NCBI GenBank assembly: GCA_016936505.1
Contig: JAFGXS010000056.1
Coordinates: 1 to 64,000 of the forward strand
From: Bacteroidales bacterium
GTDB lineage: Bacteria; Bacteroidota; Bacteroidia; Bacteroidales; F082
Direction: 5' to 3'
DNA: 64,000 nucleotides
In this document: positions 44,905 to 54,388 of the stretch, piece after piece
Layout of the letters: every line of letters begins with the position of its first letter
How positions within the stretch are numbered: position 1 is the first letter of the stretch
The notes under the pieces: model-generated
Databases searched by the model: none
What the model was told of the DNA's origin: nothing
Seen by the model: only the letters and a program-made list of their open reading frames with translations
Program-made: the position numbers and the translations under genes

Positions 44905-47586
44905 ATGCACAGAACCTTTTACAAGTTTTTTCAGTATTTTCTTTTATCAACACTGATTTTCTTTTCAGTTGCCAGTATGATGGCACAAAGCGCTACATCG
45001 TACGAGGAGGCTATCACAAAAGGAAATACTGAAATGGCTAAGAAAAAGTTCATTGATGCTAAAGCTTATTTTCTTCTGGCTTTACAGATGGAACCCGGTG
45101 ATTCGCTTGCCAATGCAAAAATTAAAACTATTATTGATGAGCTGAAAAAAGAAGGCGCGAAGAAAGAAGTTTATTACCAGTGGATTGATCAAGGCGATTC
45201 ATATTTGAACAATAACGCTTTGGATGCTGCCCAACAAGCTTATGATAAGGCTCTGAAAATTATTCCTGGAGACCAGTATGCAGTCAATCAAATCAAGGAA
45301 ATAACAAACTTAAGAGAAGCTCAAAAAAACAAACTACAGGCTTATAATAACTTCATGCTCAAAGGAGATCAGCTTTTGAAAAGAAAACAATTTAATCCTG
45401 CACTTTTTGCTTTTAAAAAAGCAGACAGCCTATTTCCGAAAAGTAATCTTCCCAAAACTAAAATCCAACTTACGCTTAAGTTGCAGAAAGAATACGAAAA
45501 GAAGACCAAAATTGCAGAATCATATATTGAAAAGGCAAAACAATATCTTTTAATTAACGATTATATTTCTGCTTTAAAGAACCTTTATTCGGCGGATTCG
45601 TTGATTCCTGACAATGAAGCGCTCCAATACAGAATCACACAAATTGCCCCATTAGCAAGGAAACAGCAAAATTACAACCAATGGATTCAACAAGGTGACA
45701 AGCTTTACCTTACGAAAAACTTCATGGCTGCCCGGATGAAATACCAACAGGCAAAAAGAGTTTGGCCTGAACAAAGCTATCCTGAAGAAATGATTGGTAG
45801 AATTGATAACAGGATACAGGATCAAAGAGCGCATTTAGTCGCCAATTATAACAAAGCTATTCATCAGGCCGACAGTTTATTCCATGTTTCTGACTGGGAA
45901 AATTCCAGGGCAGAATACAATCTGGCGCTGAATCTTAAACCCGACGAAACCTATCCTAAGGAACAAATCAAGGCCATCGACAAAGCACTGTTAGCCCAAA
46001 GAGAACAAAACAAGGCTATATATGCCGGCATCATCAAAAGTGCTGACAGTCTTTTTAATTTGAAACAATTTAAAGGTTCACAGAAGCTGTATTTGATGGC
46101 AATTAAGTTACATCCTGAAGATCCATATCCTGCACAAAGAATTAATGAAATTGATGCCAAATTAGCTCGCTTAATGGCTGCGAAAAAACTGGAGCAACAA
46201 TACAGTTTAGCCATTGAAAAAGCCGATAGTTTATATCAGGAAAAGGAATGGAATTCTGCATTAATTCAATATAGTAATGCCTCAAATCTCAAACCGGAAG
46301 AAAGTTATCCTAAAGATCAAATCAAATTAATTAATGAAAAACTTCTGTCCTTGAAGCAGCAAAAAGCAAACGACGAAAAATATTCGCTTCAGATGGAAAA
46401 AGGAAAAGGGTTTTACAATAATAGCGAATGGAATAATGCTGTTTCTACTTTTAAAATTGCGTTGTCCTTCAAACCCTCTGAAGAAGAACCTGCGCTCTAC
46501 ATCAAAAGAATTGACAGTATTCTTCAACAAATTGCGTCACAACATAAGTTGGACAGCACATATCAGGTGCTTTTCGCTAATGGAATGCAACAGATGAACA
46601 GCAAAAAATATGAGTTGGCTTTGAAATCTTTTGAAGATGCACAGAATATAAAACCAACAGAACCTGCTCCCGGACAGAAAATCAATGTAATAAAAAATAT
46701 TCTGGATGAATTGGCCAAAACGGCTTCAATCAACAAAAAATATCAAGACATTATTGCTTCAGCTGATTCACTTTATAAACAAACACATTATGAGCAGGCT
46801 ATACAACAATATAAAACTGCTTTGAATGTAAAATCAGATGAATTATATCCAAAGAACAGGATTGTTCTGATAAATGACCTTTTGGCCAAACTAGAAAAAG
46901 AAAAAACCCAACGATTTAATTCTGCAGTTGCTGAAGGTGATCGATATTTCAATATTCAGAATTACCAAAAGGCTCTGACAGCCTACCAGTTGGCTCAAAG
47001 CATTAAACCTGATGCCTCCTACCCTGTCCGGCAAATCAACCAATGTGAGATTAAACTCAAATCCATTGCTGAACAGGTAATGAAGCAGTACAGACAAGTA
47101 ATGAGTGAAGCCAATCAATACTACAACGGAAAAATATTTGACCAGGCTATTGCTTCTTATAAGAAAGCACACGAAATTAAGCCTGATGAAACTTTACCGG
47201 AAGAAATGATCAAAAAGATAACAAAATATATTGAAGAACATGCTGTTGAGGACATCCTGAATAATGACATTACAATAAATGCAAACCAAAAGAGGACCTT
47301 TAAATTCAAGCCAGTAAACGTAACTGTGAGAAATAACAATTATGTTTTAATCAAAGCCAATAACATCAGTGGCAATGCTTTCAACATTCTGGTTACCTAT
47401 GGAAAAGACGGTGAACGAAACGGCGGCTTTGTAATACAGGTTCCCAAAGGAAAAGCCGAACACGACTTCATCATTAGAGTAGGAACACAGTATAAATGGT
47501 TCTCGGAAGACAATAACTGGCTATCGGTTTATCCTGAAAATAATGCTTTGGAGATATCTCTAATCAGGATTTCAAAAACAGATTAA
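44905..47586 (+). CDS. Secreted 13-repeat TPR-like protein
   Basis: An 893-aa protein with a signal peptide (MHRTFYKFFQYFLLSTLIFFSV... MMAQ, cleavage near residue 27). The mature part consists of about thirteen repeats of roughly 58 residues. Each ends in a motif like LKPDETYPKEQIKAI (clear copies end near residues 66, 122, 351, 467, 648, 766), and each has the helix pair of a TPR with 'A...AD/E.Y...W..A...Y..A'. The C-terminal 120 residues (NNDITINANQKRTFKFKPVN...) form a distinct beta-rich domain. Regular heptad-poor, soluble: a periplasmic scaffold is likely. It may share the LolD operon (33-bp gap). Function unknown. Confidence 0.8.
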   Translation: MHRTFYKFFQYFLLSTLIFFSVASMMAQSATSYEEAITKGNTEMAKKKFIDAKAYFLLALQMEPGDSLANAKIKTIIDELKKEGAKKEVYYQWIDQGDSYLNNNALDAAQQAYDKALKIIPGDQYAVNQIKEITNLREAQKNKLQAYNNFMLKGDQLLKRKQFNPALFAFKKADSLFPKSNLPKTKIQLTLKLQKEYEKKTKIAESYIEKAKQYLLINDYISALKNLYSADSLIPDNEALQYRITQIAPLARKQQNYNQWIQQGDKLYLTKNFMAARMKYQQAKRVWPEQSYPEEMIGRIDNRIQDQRAHLVANYNKAIHQADSLFHVSDWENSRAEYNLALNLKPDETYPKEQIKAIDKALLAQREQNKAIYAGIIKSADSLFNLKQFKGSQKLYLMAIKLHPEDPYPAQRINEIDAKLARLMAAKKLEQQYSLAIEKADSLYQEKEWNSALIQYSNASNLKPEESYPKDQIKLINEKLLSLKQQKANDEKYSLQMEKGKGFYNNSEWNNAVSTFKIALSFKPSEEEPALYIKRIDSILQQIASQHKLDSTYQVLFANGMQQMNSKKYELALKSFEDAQNIKPTEPAPGQKINVIKNILDELAKTASINKKYQDIIASADSLYKQTHYEQAIQQYKTALNVKSDELYPKNRIVLINDLLAKLEKEKTQRFNSAVAEGDRYFNIQNYQKALTAYQLAQSIKPDASYPVRQINQCEIKLKSIAEQVMKQYRQVMSEANQYYNGKIFDQAIASYKKAHEIKPDETLPEEMIKKITKYIEEHAVEDILNNDITINANQKRTFKFKPVNVTVRNNNYVLIKANNISGNAFNILVTYGKDGERNGGFVIQVPKGKAEHDFIIRVGTQYKWFSEDNNWLSVYPENNALEISLIRISKTD

Positions 47587-47588
47587 CA

Positions 47589-48278
47589 TTAAACACCAAC
47601 GTTGGGAAACAGCCATAAAAGCACAATAATAACCACCAAAGCCGGCAACATATTTATCACTTTGATTTTTTTGATGCCCAGGATATCTATTCCCAGTCCC
47701 AGTAAAAGAACACCGCCGGTTGCAGAAAGTTCGATGATCATCATATGCGGAAAGAAATTACCCAGCCACATGGCTAATAAGGTAATTCCACCCTGATAAA
47801 TCAATAATGGAATCGCGGAGAACATCACTCCAATTCCAAGTCCCGCAGCCAATGCAATAGAGGAAAAGCCATCCATTAGCGATTTAATCAACAAAAGATG
47901 GGCATCACCTGTCATACCTTCTTCAATACCACCAAGAATAGTCAGTGACCCCATGCAATACAGTAAAAAAGCTGTTAATAGTCCATCAGTGAAGCGCTCG
48001 TTTTTACTTTTAAATTTCTTTTTTATCCAGTTCGCAAATCGCTCCATGCCTCTTTCCAGATGTAGCAATTCTCCAATCAATGAGCCCAAAATCAGACTAA
48101 ACACAAGATGCAAAACATGTGTCGATTTTAAGGCCATACTCATACCAAGGTACAGGGTAAACAAACCGATTACCTGAAAGAATATCTTGATAAAACGTTC
48201 GGGGAGTCTGCTTTTAAACATAATACCCAAAAAGCTGCCAACCATAACAGCAGCCACATTCGCCAGTGTTCCAAACAT
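47589..48278 (-). CDS. DUF554 membrane protein
   Basis: A 229-aa multi-pass membrane protein. The start GTLANVAAVMVGSFLGIMFK and the mid-protein GSLTILGGIEEGMTGD are diagnostic of DUF554 (YdfK/YqgA-like, PF04474). The seven or so helices fill the whole length. Family function unknown. Last gene of a three-gene operon with YggS and the nucleotidyltransferase (15 and 3 bp gaps). It ends 2 bp from the TPR gene on the other strand. Confidence 0.92.
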   Translation of the reverse strand: MFGTLANVAAVMVGSFLGIMFKSRLPERFIKIFFQVIGLFTLYLGMSMALKSTHVLHLVFSLILGSLIGELLHLERGMERFANWIKKKFKSKNERFTDGLLTAFLLYCMGSLTILGGIEEGMTGDAHLLLIKSLMDGFSSIALAAGLGIGVMFSAIPLLIYQGGITLLAMWLGNFFPHMMIIELSATGGVLLLGLGIDILGIKKIKVINMLPALVVIIVLLWLFPNVGV

Positions 48279-48293
48279 AATTTTATTGATTTA

Positions 48294-48959
48294 TCAGTAA
48301 CGGGCACCAAAAATTCCGGAGCCAACTCTTACAAGGGTTGCGCCCTCATCAACAGCAATAGGATAATCACCTGACATTCCCATGCTTATTTCCTTGAACT
48401 CGCCTTTATCTGCAAAATACTTTTGCTTTAACTCATCAAAAATATTTTTCAACGACCTGAATTCTTTTCTGATTTGTTGTTCATCTTCAGTGTAAGTCGC
48501 CATTCCCATAACACCACAAACTCTTATGTTATTAAGCTTTGTAAACTGGTCCGATTTCAAAATAACCTCAGCATCTTTCATTAAGAGCCCAAATTTAGAA
48601 TCTTCATCTGCAATATGGAATTCCAACAAACAACTGATAATCCTGTCATTCTTTTGAGCCTGTTTATTAATTTCCGCAAGGAGCTTTAAACTATCAACTG
48701 CATGAATCAAAGAAACAAAAGGAGCAATATATTTGACTTTATTTGTTTGCAAATGACCTATAAAATGCCACTGAATATCATCTGGCAATTGAGGTTGTTT
48801 TGTGGCAAGTTCCTGAGCCTTATTCTCTCCAAAAAGCCTCTGTCCGGCATCATAAGCTTCCTGCAAAAACTCCACAGGTTTGGTTTTAGAAACCGCAACA
48901 AGCCGCACATTCTCAGGAAGTGCAGATAATACTTTCTCTATATTTTCTTTGATGTTCAT
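48294..48959 (-). CDS. YggS-family PLP homeostasis protein
   Basis: A 221-aa alanine-racemase-like TIM barrel with bound PLP. LVAVSKTKPVEFLQEAY places the PLP-lysine near residue 26; the motifs LFGENKAQEL and WHFIGHLQTNKVKYIAPF follow; and the end (SMGMSGDYPIAVDEGATLVRVGSGIFG) is diagnostic. YggS/PLPHP members regulate pyridoxal phosphate levels. Complete. It overlaps no neighbour and lies 3 bp after the nucleotidyltransferase stop. Confidence 0.93.
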   Translation of the reverse strand: MNIKENIEKVLSALPENVRLVAVSKTKPVEFLQEAYDAGQRLFGENKAQELATKQPQLPDDIQWHFIGHLQTNKVKYIAPFVSLIHAVDSLKLLAEINKQAQKNDRIISCLLEFHIADEDSKFGLLMKDAEVILKSDQFTKLNNIRVCGVMGMATYTEDEQQIRKEFRSLKNIFDELKQKYFADKGEFKEISMGMSGDYPIAVDEGATLVRVGSGIFGARY

Positions 48960-48962
48960 AAA

Positions 48963-49862
48963 CTATTTCCAAAGATTTTCAGGATAACTACCTTCCACTA
49001 TCATTTCCCTGACTTTTTGAATTGTTTCTTCTTTATCTTCACGATAAGTAACACCAAACCATTGGTCCCTGCTTTCCAAAACTTTTACTGTTGCTTTGTT
49101 TTCATTAATCAGCAGGTTGGTTACATAGGGAATATAAAATTCCGCTTTAATGTTCTGGGCATTTTCTCGAACAAAATCAGTAAAATATGCCTGTGATTGT
49201 TCAAAATACCGGGGAGTAAAGCCCCAGAAGTTCATCGATACCCATGAGTTTTCATTCAATTCTAATGGCATGGTTTCTGCTTCATCAAATACCTGATTTC
49301 CTTTACGGATAATTTTTGTTCTTTCAACAACATCAGTTAGCAAACCATTATTAACCTGACAAATACCTCTGGAAACACTTCCGTTTTCTGAAAGGGTATT
49401 CTTCAACTGAAAACCAACCATAGCATACTGAGTATCCTGAACCTTCAAGGCAGAGAGGTGCTTATACATCACTTCAAAAGCCTGACGACCATAAAAGTCA
49501 TCAGCATTCAATACAGCAAAAGGTTCTTCAACAATATCTCTCGCAGCCAAAATGGCATGTCCTGTTCCCCAGGGTTTCACTCTTTCGGGATTAAAGATTG
49601 CTCCTTTTGGCAAATCATGTAAATCCTGAATAACATAATCCGCAACAATTTTGCCTTTTAAGCGTTCATCATAAACTTCTTTAAACTCTTGCTCTATTTT
49701 TGCATTAATCACAAAAACAACGCGTCCAAAACCTGCACGAATAGCATCATAAACAGAATAATCAATAATATTCTCTCCAGATGGCCCTATCGGATCCATC
49801 TGCTTAACACCACCATATCGACTGCCCAGACCGGCTGCTAAAATTACCAAAGTTGGTTTCAT
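48963..49862 (-). CDS. Sugar-phosphate nucleotidyltransferase-like protein
   Basis: A 299-aa NTP-transferase fold enzyme. N-terminal LVILAAGLGSRYGGVKQM near residue 5 (nucleotide-binding G-rich loop) and the Asp metal site in AVLNADDFYGR near 118. Other residues resemble the glucose-1-phosphate thymidylyl/uridylyltransferase group, but the sugar and nucleotide cannot be chosen from sequence. First gene of an operon with YggS and DUF554. Confidence 0.85.
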   Translation of the reverse strand: MKPTLVILAAGLGSRYGGVKQMDPIGPSGENIIDYSVYDAIRAGFGRVVFVINAKIEQEFKEVYDERLKGKIVADYVIQDLHDLPKGAIFNPERVKPWGTGHAILAARDIVEEPFAVLNADDFYGRQAFEVMYKHLSALKVQDTQYAMVGFQLKNTLSENGSVSRGICQVNNGLLTDVVERTKIIRKGNQVFDEAETMPLELNENSWVSMNFWGFTPRYFEQSQAYFTDFVRENAQNIKAEFYIPYVTNLLINENKATVKVLESRDQWFGVTYREDKEETIQKVREMIVEGSYPENLWK

Positions 49863-49996
49863 AGTTTCTTAAATATTATTATTCAATTTGTTACAAAATA
49901 ATTCCGGTGAGTTAATAACTCATATTTAAGCCTGCAAGATAATGAAAATGAAAGAATTTATCAGGCAAATTAAGGTTCACAACATTAAGAAATATA

Positions 49997-50004
49997 TAAT
50001 TTTG
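49997..50004 (+). promoter_or_regulatory. -7 box of the small lipoprotein gene
   Basis: TAATTTTG fits TAnnTTTG, 4 bp before the ATG, implying a leader of almost no length. Confidence 0.4.
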
Positions 50005-50008
50005 CCTT

Positions 50009-50356
50009 ATGAAATTAAAACGTGTTGCATTCTTCATTATTCTGATCTTAACAGGAATTCTATTTAGTAGCTGTCAAAAAGTAATATCTGGCGCAGGCTA
50101 CGTCTATGATAGCAATACCCGTCAACCTATTGAGGGAGCATTAATTCGTGCCTATCTCGATCATCCTTCCCCTGATGCTTTTGTTATGAACACTCAAACT
50201 CAATCGGATGGAGGATATTACGTTTACACTCAACCTTATGCATGCAGCGGCACTTGCCCAAAGATTGTTGTAGAAATCATAAAAAACGGTTACGAATCTG
50301 CAATAGTTGAAAGCCCACATAATGACACAACCTATTTAGTCAGATCATCTAACTAA
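50009..50356 (+). CDS. Small CarboxypepD_reg-like lipoprotein
   Basis: A 115-aa lipoprotein (lipobox LFSSC, Cys 22). The mature part YVYDSNTRQPIEGALIRAYL, then QSDGGYYVYTQP, is the transthyretin-like fold of carboxypeptidase regulatory domains, a common small surface or periplasmic module in Bacteroidota. Cysteines in CSGTC suggest a disulfide. Convergent with the larger CarboxypepD_reg gene, with the stops 2 bp apart. Confidence 0.75.
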   Translation: MKLKRVAFFIILILTGILFSSCQKVISGAGYVYDSNTRQPIEGALIRAYLDHPSPDAFVMNTQTQSDGGYYVYTQPYACSGTCPKIVVEIIKNGYESAIVESPHNDTTYLVRSSN

Positions 50357-50358
50357 AC

Positions 50359-51642
50359 TTACTTACGCCAGCGTTTTAACTTTCTGCTGATTTTCTTAAT
50401 AGCACTTTCAATCGAAGCTTCCGGTTCAATAATATTATTATCGCCCCAGAATTTCGGATCTTCAAAAGCTGACACCTTATCTGTGAAAAAGTCTCTGGAT
50501 TTGACCCGCTCGCTATATTTTGGTTTCACGACGTTGCTTCTGTCAATATCAGTAACTGCAGCCTCAGAAACAACAGTATAATTTGAAGAAAATAATTTCT
50601 TCTGCCATTTAAATTTAAATTCACTTTCGGCTCTCACATAATTCAGAAACCATAGCTTATCTATTCTTCTGTACTTAATAAAATAATGCGCACCTATTAA
50701 TTGTGCTTTCAACCCGGCAGGCTTCTTCCTAATGAAATAGGGCAATGCATCTTCGAGCTTATTTTTAGCTACATCAAATTTTATACTTACAAAAGCCAGA
50801 CTCTTGGCATCCAAATAAATACTGCCATTGTAAAAAGCATATTTTGAAGTATCACTTTGTATAAAATTAACCTCATAAGTTTCTCTGCCATCCAGGTATA
50901 CTACTCCACCCATTGAATAATGAAAATCCATAAACATGTCAGGTGATAATATTTGTCCCGGATATTTAACTAAATCAAGAAATGACAACATTAAAGGACC
51001 TCCCTGCAGCTTTACGAGCAAAGTATCCATATTTTTTACTGCCTGGCTTTTTCGCCCCTTAAAAATTGTTGTTCTATCATTATCCATCAAATTTGTATAC
51101 GATGACTTGTATACATTAAGCACAGCCTCTCCTACTGAAACATAAGAATGATTCTTTTTGATTGATTCACGATAAAAAGTTGTCATTATCATGGGTTCCT
51201 TAGGATAATTTTCAGGTATTTTTGATAAGGCTGTTTTGATGAGGTTTAAAGGGTTCAGATGCCTCACTACAACCTCATTTAAAGGAATTACTGCAGGGGT
51301 TAGCTCTAATTTATTATTCTTAGCATTAAGCTGATTTACTGGAATATAAAGAGTCTTAAAACCCAGGCTGCTGATACCAATTTTGCCTGATTGATATTTA
51401 TTGGGAACCTTAAGAACAAAATCACCGTCAGAATTCGTTACAGTACCAATGGTTGTTCCTTCAATAAATACTGTAGCAAAAATTACCGGGCTTTTATCTT
51501 CAGCATTTTTTACAACTCCCTTATATGTCTCAAAGCTTTGTCTTGTTTTAGTTTCCTGAGCTACCAGGTTCGAAGAAAAAAATAATAAGAACAGTACTGC
51601 ACCAATACTGTAAGTTGTTGAGCGTGTAAATAATGTTTTCAT
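50359..51642 (-). CDS. CarboxypepD_reg-like outer-membrane/periplasmic protein
   Basis: A 427-aa protein with a signal peptide ending ALVAQ-like (SSNLVAQE). Residues about 38-120 are a carboxypeptidase-regulatory-like beta-sandwich (VVKNAEDKSPVIFATVFIEG, then GDFVLKVPNKYQSGKIGISSLGFKT) as found at the N-terminus of TonB receptors and DUF5686 proteins. The rest (about 120-427) is a beta-rich domain, typical of DUF5686-like proteins but shorter. A -7 box (TAACTTTG) lies at 51705-51712 on the minus strand. Function unknown. Confidence 0.78.
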   Translation of the reverse strand: MKTLFTRSTTYSIGAVLFLLFFSSNLVAQETKTRQSFETYKGVVKNAEDKSPVIFATVFIEGTTIGTVTNSDGDFVLKVPNKYQSGKIGISSLGFKTLYIPVNQLNAKNNKLELTPAVIPLNEVVVRHLNPLNLIKTALSKIPENYPKEPMIMTTFYRESIKKNHSYVSVGEAVLNVYKSSYTNLMDNDRTTIFKGRKSQAVKNMDTLLVKLQGGPLMLSFLDLVKYPGQILSPDMFMDFHYSMGGVVYLDGRETYEVNFIQSDTSKYAFYNGSIYLDAKSLAFVSIKFDVAKNKLEDALPYFIRKKPAGLKAQLIGAHYFIKYRRIDKLWFLNYVRAESEFKFKWQKKLFSSNYTVVSEAAVTDIDRSNVVKPKYSERVKSRDFFTDKVSAFEDPKFWGDNNIIEPEASIESAIKKISRKLKRWRK

Positions 51643-51785
51643 CGTTTTTCCATTTTATAAAAACTTCACAGCAAGATTATGCTAATCCTTATTGCGGATT
51701 GTTACAAAGTTAGCCTTTTTGTTTTCCAAAATCAATAGTCATCAATAATTTAAGAAACTAATTACGGCGATAGGTTCGACATAAA

Positions 51786-51826
51786 ATAGAAAAGCCGTGT
51801 CGAACATTGTCAAACACGGCTTTTAA
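51786..51826 (-). terminator. Terminator after the DHOD-like gene
   Basis: AAAAGCCGTGT (51790-51800) pairs with ACACGGCTTTT (51814-51824), and on the minus strand the stem runs into a T-run. It lies 18 bp after the gene's stop, ending the three-gene redox operon. Confidence 0.8.
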
Positions 51827-51843
51827 AGGTTAATATTTTCAGG

Positions 51844-52842
51844 TTATTTAATCTCGCTGAAATATTTCATAAACTGCATTCTTTCGTAAACGTCAGGATT
51901 TTCTGTAGAAGCCTGACTTAGCTTACCACGGAACTGATCTACGTAGTTAAACCCTTTACTTTCCATCCATTGATCAACAAAATTTACCATATCTAACACA
52001 TACGAAAGATCGTGTTTGTAGAATACAGAAGCAACCTGAACAACATCGGCTCCGGCCAAAAGTTGTTTAATAATAGCTTCTCCATCGTGAATACCAGTAG
52101 ATGCTGCTAAACTCATTTTTACTCTCTGATGCATAATCGCCATCCAGCGTAATACATTTCCCATATCTGAAGCGTGGCTCAACACATCAGTTGGAGCAAC
52201 TTTCATTGTATCAATATTGATATCAGGATTTGCAAAACGGTTGAATAGAACAACACCATCGGCCCCGTTAGCCTCAAGATTCTTAATTACTTTACCAAGA
52301 TTAGAAAAGTATGGACTGATCTTTACCGAGACAGGAATATTTACCTGAGCTTTTACCTTTTTAAGGATATCATAGTAAGCATTTTCATTATCAGCACATT
52401 CTTTATCTTGATTGAAAGGCATTACGAAAATATTCAGTTCCAAAGCATCAGCACCGGCTTCTTCAATATTACGGGCAAAAGAAGTCCACTCATGTCCGGT
52501 TACAGCATTGATGCTGGCAATAATCGGAACATCGGTTTTATCTTTTGCTGACTGAATCAGGTTCAAATAACCGGTCAGTTCTTTTTCTTTAATATGAACA
52601 TCGATATAATCCAGAGTTTCAGAATAATCGGCATAAGCCATTTCATCTTTCTGAGCCTGTTTAATTCTGTAATCGGCTTCCAGTAAAATCTGTTCTTCAA
52701 AAATAGATTTCAGAACAACTGCACCAACACCATTGCGATCAAGCTGAATAATATTTTCTAATGAATCGGTAAGACCGGAACTGGCGGCTACAATTGGATT
52801 TCTAAGATTGAGTCCCAGATATTTTGTATTAAGGTCTGCCAT
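51844..52842 (-). CDS. Dihydroorotate dehydrogenase-like protein
   Basis: A 332-aa FMN TIM-barrel protein: YLGLNLRNPIVAASSGLTD at the start, GADALELNIFVMPFN near 135 (family: NxFN-type loop), VKISPYFSNLG near 180 and ADVVQVASVFYKHDL near 285. The family is annotated as 'dihydroorotate dehydrogenase-like'; whether it uses dihydroorotate is doubtful because the catalytic-cysteine/serine signature of class 1/2 DHODs is not seen. It is the last gene of an operon with GltD-like and FNR-like genes, so it may use the electrons from the Nfn-type pair. Confidence 0.82.
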   Translation of the reverse strand: MADLNTKYLGLNLRNPIVAASSGLTDSLENIIQLDRNGVGAVVLKSIFEEQILLEADYRIKQAQKDEMAYADYSETLDYIDVHIKEKELTGYLNLIQSAKDKTDVPIIASINAVTGHEWTSFARNIEEAGADALELNIFVMPFNQDKECADNENAYYDILKKVKAQVNIPVSVKISPYFSNLGKVIKNLEANGADGVVLFNRFANPDINIDTMKVAPTDVLSHASDMGNVLRWMAIMHQRVKMSLAASTGIHDGEAIIKQLLAGADVVQVASVFYKHDLSYVLDMVNFVDQWMESKGFNYVDQFRGKLSQASTENPDVYERMQFMKYFSEIK

Positions 52843-52894
52843 GATATTTTTTTGTTTTAAATGTAATCAATTTATTTAGTTACAGGAACAAAGG

Positions 52895-54388
52895 CTAGTT
52901 AGCAGCCACTTTTTCCATCATATATTTATGAATACCGGCAGCAGCTTTTCTACCATCACCCATAGCAAGGATCACAGTAGCCCCCCCTCTTACGATATCA
53001 CCACCAGCAAACACATCTTCAATTGAACTCTGCATGGTTTCTTTATCAACTACAATAGTTCCCCAATCGGTCATCTTCAGTTGTTTCAAACTTTCCGGAA
53101 CAATCGGGTTTGGTGAAACACCAACAGCTACGATTACCAGGTCCACATCAATATCAAACTGAGCACCCTCTCCTTCCATAGGTACAGGTCTGCGACGACC
53201 AGAAGCATCTGGCTCAGCCAATTCCATTCTCTGAACTTTCATTTTGTTAACACGTCCTTTTTCGTCTGCAAAATATTCAATAGGATTATGAAGGTTCAAA
53301 AACTCAATTCCTTCATCCAATGCATGATGAACTTCCTCAGCTCGGGCAGGCATTTCTTCCATTGAACGACGGTAAATAATCATTGCTCTTTCAGCACCCA
53401 GGCGTTTGGCTGTACGAACCGAGTCCATAGCAGTGTTACCACCACCAATTACGGCTACGTTCTTACCCATCAAAACAGGAGTATCGTAATCTTCATGAGC
53501 AGCTTTCATAAGGTTCACACGGGTAAGATACTCGTTAGATGAGAAAATTCCGTTGAAGTTTTCACCCGGAATATTCATAAAACGGGGTAAACCGGCACCA
53601 CTTCCCACAAAGAAGGCTTCGAAACCATCTGCACGCAAATCTTCAAAAGAGGAGGTTTTACCTACAATGTAATCGGTTCTGAATTTAACTCCCATTTTGC
53701 GCATGTTTTCAATCTCAACATCAACAATATCGTTGGGCAAACGGAATTCAGGAATACCGTATTTCAATACACCGCCAATTTCATGCAAAGCTTCAAAAAC
53801 TGTAACATCATAACCTGCTTTGGCAAGATCGCCGGCAGCAGCAAGACCTGCAGGACCTGAACCAACAACAGCAATTTTATGTTTATTGGCTTTTGCAACA
53901 TCAGGAATTGACATTTTACCACTATTTCTTTCGTAGTCAGCAGTAAAGCGTTCCAGATTACCAATGGCAATAGCAGGCTTTTTCAGTTTTTGTGTGTAGA
54001 AACAGTTTAATTCACATTGTTTTTCCTGTGGACAAACACGACCACAAACAGCTGGCAAAGCATTAGTTTGTTTGATTACTGAAGCCGCGCCCAGAAAATC
54101 ACCTGTTTCAATTTTTTTGATAAATGCAGGAATGTTAATTCCAACAGGACAACCTGTAGTACAGGTAGGTTCCGGACAGTCAAGACAACGGTGTGCCTCA
54201 GCAATAGCCATTTCTTCTGTAATCCCTGTATTAACTTCAACAGAATTTTTATTTCGTACGTTAGGATCCTGCTCAGGCATAATTACCCTTACAATACTGG
54301 TACGCTCTTTAGCTTTCATCGACTTGCGCAACTCAACACGCCAGTCTTCGTTTCTTCCGTCTAAGATATATTGAGCAATATTTTCCAT
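52895..54388 (-). CDS. GltD-like FAD/Fe-S oxidoreductase (Nfn large subunit type)
   Basis: A 497-aa protein of the glutamate-synthase small-subunit/NfnB family. The N-terminal half has two 4Fe-4S cysteine sets (HRCLDCPEPTCTTGCPVG near 75 and VCGRVCPQEKQCELNC near 115). Two dinucleotide folds follow: FAD at VVGSGPAGLAAAGDLAK near 175 and NAD(P) at VIGGGNTAMDSVRTAKR near 310; the final GGDIVRGGATVILAMGDGRK is the FAD-binding C-terminal motif. Paired in the same operon with an FNR-like subunit (1-bp overlap), which is the arrangement of NfnAB / SudAB bifurcating transhydrogenase; GltD in a true GOGAT would need gltB, which is absent. Confidence 0.87.
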   Translation of the reverse strand: MENIAQYILDGRNEDWRVELRKSMKAKERTSIVRVIMPEQDPNVRNKNSVEVNTGITEEMAIAEAHRCLDCPEPTCTTGCPVGINIPAFIKKIETGDFLGAASVIKQTNALPAVCGRVCPQEKQCELNCFYTQKLKKPAIAIGNLERFTADYERNSGKMSIPDVAKANKHKIAVVGSGPAGLAAAGDLAKAGYDVTVFEALHEIGGVLKYGIPEFRLPNDIVDVEIENMRKMGVKFRTDYIVGKTSSFEDLRADGFEAFFVGSGAGLPRFMNIPGENFNGIFSSNEYLTRVNLMKAAHEDYDTPVLMGKNVAVIGGGNTAMDSVRTAKRLGAERAMIIYRRSMEEMPARAEEVHHALDEGIEFLNLHNPIEYFADEKGRVNKMKVQRMELAEPDASGRRRPVPMEGEGAQFDIDVDLVIVAVGVSPNPIVPESLKQLKMTDWGTIVVDKETMQSSIEDVFAGGDIVRGGATVILAMGDGRKAAAGIHKYMMEKVAAN

